Shown in pieces: positions 33,911-43,051 of a stretch of DNA of 64,000 nucleotides. This DNA is from Bettongia penicillata ogilbyi. Lineage: Eukaryota > Chordata > Mammalia > Diprotodontia > Potoroidae. The stretch's first letter is position 1. Every line of letters begins with the position of its first letter. The DNA is taken from positions 4,895,001 to 4,959,000 of the forward strand of contig JAJHZJ010000496.1 of NCBI GenBank assembly GCA_023548195.1, given 5' to 3'. The translations under genes were made by a program, and so were the position numbers. A model generated the notes under the pieces. It searched no databases. It saw only the letters and a program-made list of their open reading frames with translations, and had not been told where the DNA came from.

Positions 33911-35814
33911 TGGACTAGGCATTTATACTCCATGTTAGTCACGAAACTTGATTACTTACTAAATATTAAGCTTTGGACTCTTTATGATAATGGGGTGTTT
34001 CTACATCAGAAAAGTCCTATACAAACACTCATTCATTCATTCATTTATTTATTTACTTATCTATCTATTTATTATAATGTTCTAGATGCCTTTGTCATCT
34101 TTAGATATTTTTATGATTCTGAATCTTCTTCAGTATTCCTCACTTTAATATGAAGATAATATTCCTTCTGCCATGGATATAGCAGAAATATCAAGTGAAT
34201 TACTTTGTAAATTGTCTTTGTAAACCACTTTATCCCTTTCATCCTTAGCTTTCTTACCTATTGAACAGAAGAGAAAGATACATTTAGACATCCTTTAAAG
34301 TAACTTCCATCTCTATATTCTGTGATTTTTCATTCAAAAGTGGACATTTGTAAAAATTTGTATTCTTTAATACAAATCCAGTATTTTGAAAGATTATTAT
34401 TTTATGCTCTTAAAGTAAACAGTCTTATTGTGTGGTCTTCTGCTTAATTGAATTATGTCCTATGCATTTTGCTTAGAAAGAAAATCCTATAAATAAAATA
34501 TAAATGCAGTTTCAAAACTTGGAATTTGTAAACACAAAACAGCCTTGTATTATTTAAGAATGTTTTCAATAATTATATCCTGATAATAAGCTTTTCTTCC
34601 GCATAAGAGTGCAAATACAATGGAGGCACTCTTGCCTCTGTAATTCTGTCTTGGTGTCTTAACATTTCTTTTTATTGCACATTGAGAGAAAACTTCCCAG
34701 AAAGATCAGGCAGCAAAGCAACGCCTTTTAGATTTCATGCACCCTGAATAACTTTTTAAGTTTTCAATAACGATACATTTTTGGATGAGCCATTTGCTTT
34801 GTCTCATGTAACCAATGAGTTTATTGTTCTACTATGAAAGGATTCTATTTGCTGGTAAAACATGCTTGTGTATGCTTAATATTTCTGATCTCGAAGAAAC
34901 CTCAGAGGCCATCTACTTGAAAACATACTTGGAAAAAAAGAATTCCTCCCTTGTCATACCTGATAAGTGGACATCCTGTATTTCTCTGAAGATCTCCAAT
35001 GAAGGGCAGTCTTCTACCTCCTAAGAAGCTGCCTTTGCCCTTCCCCCTGCCTCAAAAAGCTTAAGTTTCTCAAGCTTGTCAAAGCCCAGAAATGCTGAAA
35101 CCAGATCAGAAAATATGGTAAAAAAAAGAGCATATAATGAAATGAGCAAGGACATGAATATGTTGAAGATGTGAGTAGTGAAAATGCAAAAAATAATATT
35201 ACCTCTAGTTTCTACTGCATGCATTTAACTGCTTTTATGCTGTGTCAATTTTATAATTGAGTCATCTTTTCCTCTGAGTTAGTTTAAAATGACAAGTTAA
35301 CTTGTTATCATCCTCCGAAGGTATATTGTCCATCCTTGCCTGTTCTTGGGTCTTATCTCCCTAACAAACCTTTCTAGGTAAGTCAGATCTACTAACAAAG
35401 GACACTAGATGCTGGAGAGCCCCACAAAACAATTAATATTCCTTAATTTTCAGAGAGATAGTCACTATCCCCATGTGGGTATGCTAGCTTTCTTTAAAAT
35501 AACCAATCATGTTATCCCCATCACCACAATAGTGTCTACCCTGTAACAAATTGTATTGTCTTCTCCATCTGCGTGATTCCGTACTCCCCAAAACTATATT
35601 AAGACTGGTGATCCCTACCTCAGGGTATTTGGTTATGGAGAGAGATATTGACCCAATTTACTGGTTACAGCTTGTCTAACTGATACATTGATCATACTTA
35701 GACCATTGTCTCTCACCTTACCTTCACTTGCATTTGTAACAGTTGAAAACATTTAGAGAACAATGATCTGTGTGTACTAAAATGCCCTGAATTCTTCAAA
35801 AGATACATGACCCT
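33911..35814. other. Mostly unassigned DNA
   Basis: An (ATTC/ATTT)n patch is at 34026-34070. A SINE-like core may lie near 34885-34950. The rest, especially 34440-34830, shows neither open frames nor repeats that I know. No gene is seen. Confidence 0.35.
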
Positions 35815-36140
35815 GGTGAGAATTCAAAATTCTTGCACTGACCACAACTAAAAAATGAATGTCATTCTGCACCCAAAGTCCAGCATTTCTGTGTCAGGAC
35901 AAGGATAGCATGCATCATCAGTTTTCTTCAATTACTCTTGGTCATTTCACTGACCAAAGTTCTCAAGTCCTTCAAAGGTATTTGTCTGTACAATGTTCTT
36001 GTTATGATGTAAGTTGTTCTCCTGGTTCTCATCATTTCATTCTGTGCCAGTTCATAGGCTTCTTCCTTATTTTTCTGCAACTGTCCCTTTCATCATTTCT
36101 TATATGACAACAATATTCTACTCCACTCATATACCAAAAT
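35815..36140 (-). mobile_element. L1 3' segment of a twin-primed insertion
   Basis: Read on the - strand: 'tatgagtggagtagaatatt', 'acttacatcataacaagaac' and 'tttttagttgtggtcagtgc', which is ORF2 C-terminus into 3' UTR. It joins head-to-head with 36144-36395. Confidence 0.7.
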
Positions 36141-36143
36141 TAA

Positions 36144-36395
36144 GAAAAATATTGGAGGGACTGAGAGAATACAGACTCATTAACGCACTGTTGGTGGAGC
36201 TGTAAATGGATATTACTACTCCAGAAAGTGATTTGGAATTATGTGCCAAAAGTTATTAAACTGTGCAGAGTCTTTTATCCAATGATATCAGTATTAGTCC
36301 TATACTCCAAAGAGATCAAAAGATGAGGAAAGGGTCTTCTATGTTCAAAAATAATTAAAGCAGTTCTTTTTGTAGTGACATATAACAGTTGTTAG
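36144..36395 (+). mobile_element. L1 ORF2 segment, inverted partner of 35815-36140
   Basis: 'cactgttggtggagctgtaa', 'agtgatttggaattatgtgc', 'atactccaaagagatcaaaa' and 'aaagcagttctttttgtagt' cover the L1 ORF2 region lying just upstream of the segment in 35815-36140. The two meet in opposite orientation at about 36141-36143. Confidence 0.7.
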
Positions 36396-36399
36396 AAAT

Positions 36400-36550
36400 C
36401 CCTCCTTTCCCCATATTTTGCATTTGCTTTTCTATGTACATATTATTGCATCTTCAAGACAGCTTCAGTTTTTCCATTTGTATCTTTGGCATATAGCACA
36501 GGGCCTGGCACATCTTTAGTGGCTCAATAAATGTTTCATATTTATTGAAC
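36400..36550 (+). repeat. L2/L3-type LINE tail
   Basis: 'tatagcacagggcctggcac' then 'tcaataaatgtttcatattt'. Confidence 0.5.
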
Positions 36551-36559
36551 TAAATAAGA

Positions 36560-37160
36560 GTTAATTTCACAGTGGAGGAACCAGGTGGGAGGCTGGGATC
36601 AGAGGAGTCTTCTCAAAGTATTTGACAAATAAACTGATCTTAGAAACAAACTAGGAATTCTAGGAGGTGTAGGTGAAGGAGGATTGCATTCTAGGTTTGG
36701 GCAAAATTAGAGAGAAGGGAGGTGGAATTCTGGTTTGGGAAAGAGCAAATAGATTAGTCTGACTGTAATGAAGAATGGTATGAGATATATAAAAGATCAG
36801 AAATTAAATGAAGGTTGAGTCAGATTATGGAGGGTTTAAAATGCCAGGATGGATTAGGGGAATCTATTTTTCTCCTAGAATCAATAGGGAGCTAATGAAG
36901 ATTTTTGATCAGGAGAGTGACATGGTCAGATCTATGCTTTAAAACAGTATTTTGGCGTCTGTATTGAAGATAGAATGGCGCACTAAGAGATTGGAAACCA
37001 AGAGGCCAATTAGGAGGCTAATAGATGACCCAAGCAATAGGTGATGAATAATGAGTCAGTAATGAGCCACTGGGGGCTGAATGATTGGAGAGAAGGGGAT
37101 TATTTTGAGGAATGTTGTAGAGATAGATTCAACACGACTTGACATTTGCTTGCCAGAATG
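36560..37160 (+). repeat. L2-type LINE remnant
   Basis: 'agggagctaatgaagatttt', 'gatcaggagagtgacatggt', 'cagatctatgctttaaaaca', 'ccaattaggaggctaataga': blocks I know from an old LINE (L2 type) in many mammals. It probably continues after a SINE at 37415-37600 ('gaacatccaattggagatgc'). Confidence 0.55.
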
Positions 37161-37164
37161 GATA

Positions 37165-37400
37165 GTATTGAACTTGGAGTGAGGAAGACATGTCTTTGAA
37201 GCCTGCCTCTGACACTTAATAAATGCATGGTGCTGGACAGGTCTCTCAATCTGTCTTACCATTTATTTCTTCATCTGTAATTTGATATTATAATAGCATC
37301 CACTTCACGAAGTTTTTTGTGAATCTCAAATGAGATAATTTGTAAAGTGCTATGTAAGTATTAAATATCAGCATCCGTGCTATTACTGTTAGTTATTATG
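37165..37400 (+). repeat. tRNA/CORE-type SINE
   Basis: 'gaacttggagtgaggaagac', 'tttcttcatctgtaatttga', 'gtaaagtgctatgtaagtat'. It interrupts the L2-like remnant. Confidence 0.65.
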
Positions 37401-37414
37401 TGAATGAAGATAAA

Positions 37415-37610
37415 TCAGAGGAAAGAACCAAAGAAGTTATGAGCTTGGGTGACTGGGAATGTTAGGGTGCCTTCTCTGAAAGCAATCAATTTGGGTTGAC
37501 TCTGGGGGGAAAGATAATGTGTTTAATTTTGAATATTCAAGATGCTTATGAACATCCAATTGGAGATGCCTGGTGGGTAGCTGATTTGATTCAAGAGAGA
37601 ACTTAGGGAT
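37415..37610 (+). repeat. L2-type LINE remnant, continuation
   Basis: 'tgagcttgggtgactgggaa' and 'gaacatccaattggagatgc' continue the L2-like element split by the SINE at 37165. A short (GATA)n run follows at 37639-37656. Confidence 0.5.
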
Positions 37611-37659
37611 GAGTGATAGAAAGATATAAAGATAGATTAGATAGATAGATAGATAGACA

Positions 37660-39435
37660 GATGATAGAAAGAATAATTATTATAGAGATGTCAATTGAAT
37701 TCTTGCAGTTTTGACAAAGTCACCCAAAGTAAAATTAAAAATAAAAAAAAAAGAAAAGAAGAAAGGAGCAGAAAGAAGGCTCAGAACTGCTGAAATCAAG
37801 AAGATATGGGATGATCACAATGTATGTTTTCTTCTTCTGCATCCTTCCCTGGCCTAATCTGAGCTTCTTGGGACCTGAACATTTGTTCCACTTATTCCTT
37901 TTAACCAGGATGAGTCCAGATGGAACAACAGTCTCCATCTTGTCAAAGCCACTTGTTTTCCATCCTCCAGGCTGTAGTGTGTTTTCATTCATCTCTAGTA
38001 TCAGTTGTATACATCTTTTATTCACTCCTTTACAAGGATGCTAGTCTGGACTCTGAGAGCAGCACTTCAGCCTAATTAGTTCCACAGGTGCCTCCTTTTG
38101 AAAAAAGAAATAGTCTACGCGCTGTCTCTAGAAGAATGTTTTTGGGTCATTATCCCTTTGATAAATGAACTCGCTGCTCAGCAGGTGTTTCCCTAAAGGG
38201 ACTCTGTGATGCACAGAAATGCTGGGTTAGAACTTTTAATCTATGATAGCCCTAATTTTCTCAATTTATCCAATGTTGTTCCCAGAAATATAGTCCCCCA
38301 TCACCAGTGAAACCACCGTGATGCTTCCTTGGTGATATTAGGCACTTATTTGTCCTCCAGTTGCTACTAAACATAAGTTCTTTCCTTCATGCTGAGTATT
38401 TCATGTCAACTTGTACTGAATTAGATAGTTTATGGGATTGGTGCGAAGATAAAGAACCTGCAGACAATGGTTTAGTGGTTTGAATGCCTCCCTGGCCATC
38501 AGTAATCAAAAGATGTTAGTGCTCTCTTGTGGTCCATATAAAGTGGAGGTGGTCAGAATGTGATTCCAAGCAAACAGGAAAGCATATAGTCTAGTGATAA
38601 AGAAAATGGGCCCAGGAATCAGACTATGACTAGATCTGAATTCTTTTTTCAGTGTTTTTAAACAAAAAAACTCAACAATACCAACAAAACCAAAATCTCT
38701 TATCTTTTTGTCCCAAAAAATTTACTGGAAATAAAATTAACCATTTTCACACTTCCCTTGTCTTCTTCATTATTCGAGCAAAACCAAGTAGTAAAGGGAC
38801 CATTCTTTTTGGACCCAGGATTGATTAAATTGACAGACTTCAGAAAACTTTTCCTGCCTTTGATTGGTAGAGTGATTTGAATGGGAGTAGGCATCTTTTA
38901 GAACAGTTTTCCTCAAAAGATATCAGACCAAGCAAAATGAACCTACTTGTACAATTAAAAAAAATAGCATTATCCTTTCATTCACATCCTAATATTTTGT
39001 CACAGTAATTCAAGAAATAATCCTAGATTAGTAAATATATTTTCCTTTCCCACAGTGATTAGATATTGCAGTTTTGAAAGTTGATATCTTTCTTGTCTTT
39101 AACTTGCTTACTTCTGTGGAAACAGGATTCTAGAATGGCTTTTTCTGTTGTATTTCTAGAGTTTGTCATTACTTCAAAGGTATATATGAGTACACTAGAT
39201 GTTGCTACCCTAGGGATATCCTGAGGGATATCCTAGAATTGAGAGACAAAATTTGTATATGTAATTATTTGGAGGAGGGTAGCGTCTGAGACTCGGGAGG
39301 TAATAGACCCTCTGGACTGTGTCCTATTTAGGTCATTTTGGGAAGTTCTATTTATTTTGTGACTTTTAGAGTTCATATTGATCATCTGGAGGGCGCCAAT
39401 GAGTGGGAAAACCATAAATTGCATTTATAATATGT
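37660..39435. other. Unassigned DNA with minor repeat traces
   Basis: A partial SINE head is near 38580-38640. Open frames at 37735-38044 lie on both strands and have no domain. No gene is seen. Confidence 0.35.
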
Positions 39436-39439
39436 AAAG

Positions 39440-39860
39440 ATCAGTTAAAAATTAGTTGACATTTAGCCTACAGGAGAGAAGATGGCAGGTGGGATTGATA
39501 GATGTCTTCAAGTATTTCTTGGTCTGCTCAGTGAAAGGGAAATTAGTTTTGTTCTGTTTGGCTACAAAGGAAGAAAATAAGACTAATGGTGAGAAGTTGC
39601 AAAAAAAGAAAATTTTAGAGTTGATGTCAGGGGAAAAAAAGAAACACCCTCCTAAAAATTAGCAGTATCCAAACATGGAGCAGAATTTATTGATAGGGAG
39701 TGACTTCTCCATCTGTGGGAAGGGAGGGCAGCTTTAACCATTACTTGGATGGTCAATCACTCAGCATGTTGTATGTGATGCTTAGTAATATATGGGATAA
39801 TCTAAATCACCAACCACTGAGGTTCCTTTTAACCCTAAGATTCCGTGATTTGGATTACAA
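39440..39860 (+). repeat. CR1/L3-type LINE 3' end
   Basis: 'cctacaggagagaagatggc', 'tagatgtcttcaagtatttc', 'ttgttctgtttggctacaaa' and a final 'ggttccttttaaccctaaga' with 'ttccgtgatt': the full CR1/L3 3' region order. Confidence 0.7.
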
Positions 39861-40049
39861 ACACTGTGTCTTTTCATAAGGTTCATAAAACATATTCCTA
39901 TCTTTTGGGATCAGGAAGTTTCTAGAGGCTCTTTCTCAAGACTTAGGACATTATCCAAATCTGACTTGGGTTAACAATCATAGAGCTGTACAAAGGCATA
40001 GTGGCTTGATCCCACTGAGTGTATAATAATGATATTATTGTGATTTCTT

Positions 40050-40065
40050 AATAATAAAAACATGC
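40050..40065. repeat. Left target-site duplication of HAL1 copy 3
   Basis: 'aataataaaaacatgc', identical to 43036-43051. It is preceded by 'ctt', so the cut site reads TT/AATA, close to the L1 endonuclease preference. Confidence 0.95.
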
Positions 40066-40071
40066 GGCGGA

Positions 40072-40082
40072 GCCAAGATGGC
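40072..40082 (+). promoter_or_regulatory. YY1-like box
   Basis: 'gccaagatggc', seven bases from the 5' end. It matches the YY1 consensus core (CCATnTT on the other strand) and is shared with HAL1 copy 2. In human L1 a YY1 site at this position fixes the start site; the same role is inferred here. Confidence 0.6.
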
Positions 40083-40572
40083 AGAGTAGAAGGACGCGCG
40101 TTTGCGAGCTCCGAAACTGGGGCCCATGGAATTGATGTGGAAGGAGTCCCCCATGGCTTCTGGGTGGGTGCAAGGTGTGCAGAGGCAGAGTGGGGGGGAT
40201 TTCCGTTCCAGGGAGCCCTGGGGACCCGTCCCCGGGGTCCGGCATGCCCCGGAGGGTAAACCCGACCCCCAGCGCTGCCCTGGCCGGGGCCGCAGAGAAG
40301 CTGATCCGAGCGGGCTTCAGAGACGGAGGCTCCAGCTGCCGGGAGGGTCCCTCCGCCCACAGAAGCTACAGGTCAGTGAGAAAGAAAGCCGGGCTGAAGG
40401 AGAGGGGAAGCGGGGCATCTCCGTGACTTGGGCCCCCTCGGGAGGAAGCGGCGGCGGGGACGGGGGCAGGAAGCTGCGGAGGCAGAGGTGTGGGCGGCGG
40501 CTGAGGCAGCAGCGGTCCAAGACTCAGGAATCCCCCAACAGCAGGCAGGATCTTCATTATGGAAGATTCCAG

Positions 40573-40790
40573 CATAAAACCAGACGGAGCTGAGCCTGGG
40601 AGACGGCCCTGCCCCCACCCCGCTCTGTTACTGAAGGCTCCTGCTTAAAGCCCCCAAAGGAGCGGGATTTGGGAGGCGGGTCCCCTACCCCGCCCCCACC
40701 CGTTCCATTCCTGAAAGTCTCTGCATAAAGCCCCCGAGGAATCAGTCTCGGAGGCAGCCCTGGCCCCACCCCAGCACCTGGGCTGAAGCT
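40573..40790 (+). repeat. Three degenerate ~70-80 bp promoter monomers
   Basis: Units begin at 40573, 40644 and 40724 with 'cataaaacc', 'cttaaagccccc' and 'cataaagccccc'. Each goes on to a 'gggaggc'- or 'ggaggc'-like word, a 'ccc(t/c)gcccccacccc'-like block and a 'ctgaa' word near its end. This looks like the monomer arrays of rodent L1 promoters, but the likeness is architectural and not by sequence. Confidence 0.6.
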
Positions 40791-40908
40791 CACTGATTGA
40801 CGGCTGGCAGGAGGAAAGCCCATTTGAATCTCGGAGGCCAAGCACTGGCTGGGCGGATCCAGGCGGGGGTGGAAAGGGATCTCAGAAGTCAAGTAACTGG
40901 CTGGGAAA

Positions 40909-42012
40909 ATGCCTAGAAAAGGGAAGAAAAATAAGACTTTAGAGAGTTTTTTCCAACAAATGCAAATGATCCCGACCTTCGGATCTGACGAAGATGAGGA
41001 CGTATTCTTGCCATCAGGGAAAGACGTGGAGGGCGGGGCCTCAGTACCTCAGACACCCCAGGGGGGTGGTGGGTGGGGTCAGGCCCTGGAAGAGCTCAAA
41101 AAGGATTTTGAAAAGCAAGTTAGACAGGTGGAGGAAAAACTGGGAAGAGAAATGTCAGAGATGCAACAAAAGTATGAAAAACAGGTAAATACCTTGGTAA
41201 AGGAGACCCAAAAAAATGCTGAGGAAATTAACACCTTGAAAAATAGGTTCACCCAATTGGCAAAGGAGGTTCAAAAAGCCAATGAGGAGAAGAATGCTTT
41301 CAAAAGCAGAATGAGCCAAATGGAAAAAGAGGCTCAAAAGCTCACTGAATTTAATAGCTCTCTCAAAATTAGAATGGAACAGATGGAGTCTAATGACTTT
41401 ATGAGAAATCAAGAAATCACGAAACAAAACCAAAAGAACGAAAAAATGGAAGAGAATGTGAAATATCTCATGGGAAAAACAACTGCCCTGGAAAATAGAT
41501 CCAGGAGAGACAATTTAAAAATTATGGGACTACCTGAAAGTCATGATCAAAAAAAGAGCCTAGACATCATCTTCCATGAAATTATCAAGGAAAACTGCCC
41601 TGACATTCTAGAACCAGAGGACAAAATAAGTATTGAAAGAATCCATCGATCACCACCTGAAAGAGATCCAAAAAGAGAAACTCCTAGGAACACTGTGGCC
41701 AAATTCCAGAACTCCCAGCTCAAGGAAAAAATCTTACAAGCAGCTAGAAAGAAACAATTCCAGTACTGTGGAAATACAATCAGGATAACCCAAGATCTAG
41801 CAGCTTCTACATTAAGGGATCGAAGGGCGTGGAATAGGATATTCCAGAAGGCAAAGGAACTAGGACTCAAACCAAGAATCACCTACCCAGCTAAACTGAG
41901 TATAATACTTCAAGGGAAGATATGGTGTTTCAATGAAACAGAGGACTTTCAATCATTCTTGATGAAAAAACCAGAACTGAAAAGAAAATTTGACTTTCAA
42001 ACACAAGAATGA
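40909..42012 (+). CDS. L1-type ORF1 protein of HAL1, intact (367 aa)
   Basis: RNA-binding chaperone that forms trimers and coats element RNA in cytoplasmic particles. Residues 1-55: basic start 'MPRKGKKNK', then an acidic, Gly-rich linker. About 56-195: long coiled coil, rich in Glu, Lys and Gln with heptad spacing ('LEELKKDFEKQVRQVEEKL'), which in the family forms the trimer. About 197-285: RRM domain, entered by 'RSRRDNLKIMGLPE' (197-210) and including 'VAKFQNSQLKEKIL'. About 286-355: C-terminal domain with 'STLRDRRAWNRIF' and 'RITYPAKLSIIL', whose Arg and Tyr match RNA-contact positions of L1 ORF1p. Length fits family proteins (about 340-370 aa). The start has A at -3. No ORF2 follows, so the protein would depend on L1 polymerase in trans. 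It is the only long frame in the window with a clear protein family. Confidence 0.95.
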   Translation: MPRKGKKNKTLESFFQQMQMIPTFGSDEDEDVFLPSGKDVEGGASVPQTPQGGGGWGQALEELKKDFEKQVRQVEEKLGREMSEMQQKYEKQVNTLVKETQKNAEEINTLKNRFTQLAKEVQKANEEKNAFKSRMSQMEKEAQKLTEFNSSLKIRMEQMESNDFMRNQEITKQNQKNEKMEENVKYLMGKTTALENRSRRDNLKIMGLPESHDQKKSLDIIFHEIIKENCPDILEPEDKISIERIHRSPPERDPKRETPRNTVAKFQNSQLKEKILQAARKKQFQYCGNTIRITQDLAASTLRDRRAWNRIFQKAKELGLKPRITYPAKLSIILQGKIWCFNETEDFQSFLMKKPELKRKFDFQTQE

Positions 42013-43035
42013 GAAGAAGCATGAAAAAGTAAACAGCAAAGAGAAGTCTTAAGGGACTTACCACGAGTGAACTGTTTACATTCCTACATGGAAAGACAAT
42101 ATTTGTAACTCTTAAAACTTTTCAGTATCTGGGTAGTTGGTGGGACCACACATACACATGTACACGCATGCACACACATACACACATGCACACACATACA
42201 GAGATAGAGAGCACAGATTGAACTGAATAGGATGGGACCATACCTTAAAAGAAACTAGGGTAAATGGTGAGAGAGAAATGTAGGGGAAGGGAAAGGGAAG
42301 GGGGTAACTATATGTCATTTAAGAGGCAGGTAGGAGTTTTTCTTAGTGGAGGGAAAAAGAGGAGAGCTGAGAAAAAAAAAAACAAAAACAAGAAGTTTAC
42401 CCTCATCACATTTGACTAAACGAAGGAGTGAAATGCACACTCATTTTGGTATGAAAATCTATCTTATAGTATAAGAAAGTGGGGGAGAAAGAGATATTGC
42501 AAGGGGGGGATGATGGAAGGGAGGGCAAAGGGAGGAGGGAGCAATCTGAAGTCAACACTTGGGGAGGGACAGGATCAAAAGACAGAAGAGAAACAATGAG
42601 GGGCAGGTTAGGAGGGATGGTAATCCAATTAGTCTTACACAACACGACTATCAGGGAGGTCATTGGCAAAACTACACAGATATGGCCTATATTGAATTGC
42701 CTGCTGTCCCAAAGGGAATGGGTGGGGAGGGAGGGATGAGCAGAATTTGGAACTCAAAGTTTTAGGAACAACTGTTTAGTATTGTTGTTGTAACTAGGAA
42801 AGAAGACATACAGTTAAGGAGGAATAGAAAGTCATCTGGCCCTACAGGAGAAAAGAGAAGATGGAGACAAGAGAAGGGAGAGATGACAGAAGAGAGGGCA
42901 GATTGGAGATAGGGAAAATTAGATTGCATGGGGTATTGGGGTGGGGAGAAGGGGATAAAAGGGGAGAAAATTTGGAACCCAAAAATTTGTGAAAATGAAT
43001 GTAAAAAAATTTAAATAAATAAATAAATTAAAAAA
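42013..43035 (+). other. HAL1 3' UTR and A-rich tail
   Basis: Begins right after the ORF1 stop with 'gagaagaagcatgaaaaagt', shared in order with both decayed copies. It carries an (AC)n patch (42150-42200), purine-rich runs (42283-42304 and 42478-42545), the conserved closing block 'atttggaacccaaaaatttg' and 'gaaaatgaatg', and an AAAT-repeat tail. There is no trace of endonuclease or reverse transcriptase coding. Confidence 0.85.
42283..42304 (+). other. G-quadruplex-type tract in HAL1 3' UTR
   Basis: Four G-runs of 4, 3, 3 and 5, separated by loops of 2, 3 and 2 adenines. It satisfies the usual G4 pattern. L1 3' UTRs commonly carry such a purine tract. Confidence 0.7.
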
Positions 43036-43051
43036 AATAATAAAAACATGC
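43036..43051. repeat. Right target-site duplication of HAL1 copy 3
   Basis: Perfect copy of 40050-40065. The first A may equally belong to the tail. Confidence 0.95.

Larger units (their letters stand above)
40066..40908 (+). promoter_or_regulatory. HAL1 5' UTR / internal promoter, CpG-rich
   Basis: Markedly G+C- and CpG-rich compared with the AT-rich surroundings; it is the only such block in the window. It begins 'ggcggagccaagatggcaga'. In L1-type elements this region carries the internal RNA polymerase II promoter. The overlapping open frames on both strands (for example 40102-40593 and 40557-40892) are Gly/Arg/Pro-rich and lack domains, so I treat them as composition artefacts. Confidence 0.75.
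40066..43035 (+). mobile_element. Complete HAL1-type (half-L1) retrotransposon, copy 3
   Basis: About 2.97 kb between perfect 16-bp duplications. Order: 5' UTR 40066-40908, intact ORF1 40909-42012, 3' UTR 42013 to about 43000, then an A-rich tail with AAAT repeats. There is no ORF2; L1 would need about 3.8 kb more for endonuclease and reverse transcriptase. Half-L1 elements are known in other mammals and are taken to be mobilised by L1 enzymes acting in trans. The perfect duplication, the uninterrupted ORF1 and the CpGs kept in the 5' UTR mark it as the youngest of the three copies here. Whether this subfamily is already catalogued cannot be told from the sequence. Confidence 0.93.

Noticed and set aside
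39971..40360. 129-residue - strand frame crossing the HAL1 5' boundary, resembling the idea of an antisense ORF0
   Set aside because: ORF0 in primate L1 is also antisense in the 5' UTR, but here half of the frame lies in flanking DNA and there is no splice or start evidence.
40102..40593. 163-residue + strand frame in the HAL1 5' UTR, possibly an extra element gene
   Set aside because: It is Gly/Arg/Gln-rich, overlaps frames on both strands in a GC-rich block, shows no domain, and crosses the monomer region. Composition explains it. Conservation in other copies would be needed to revive it.
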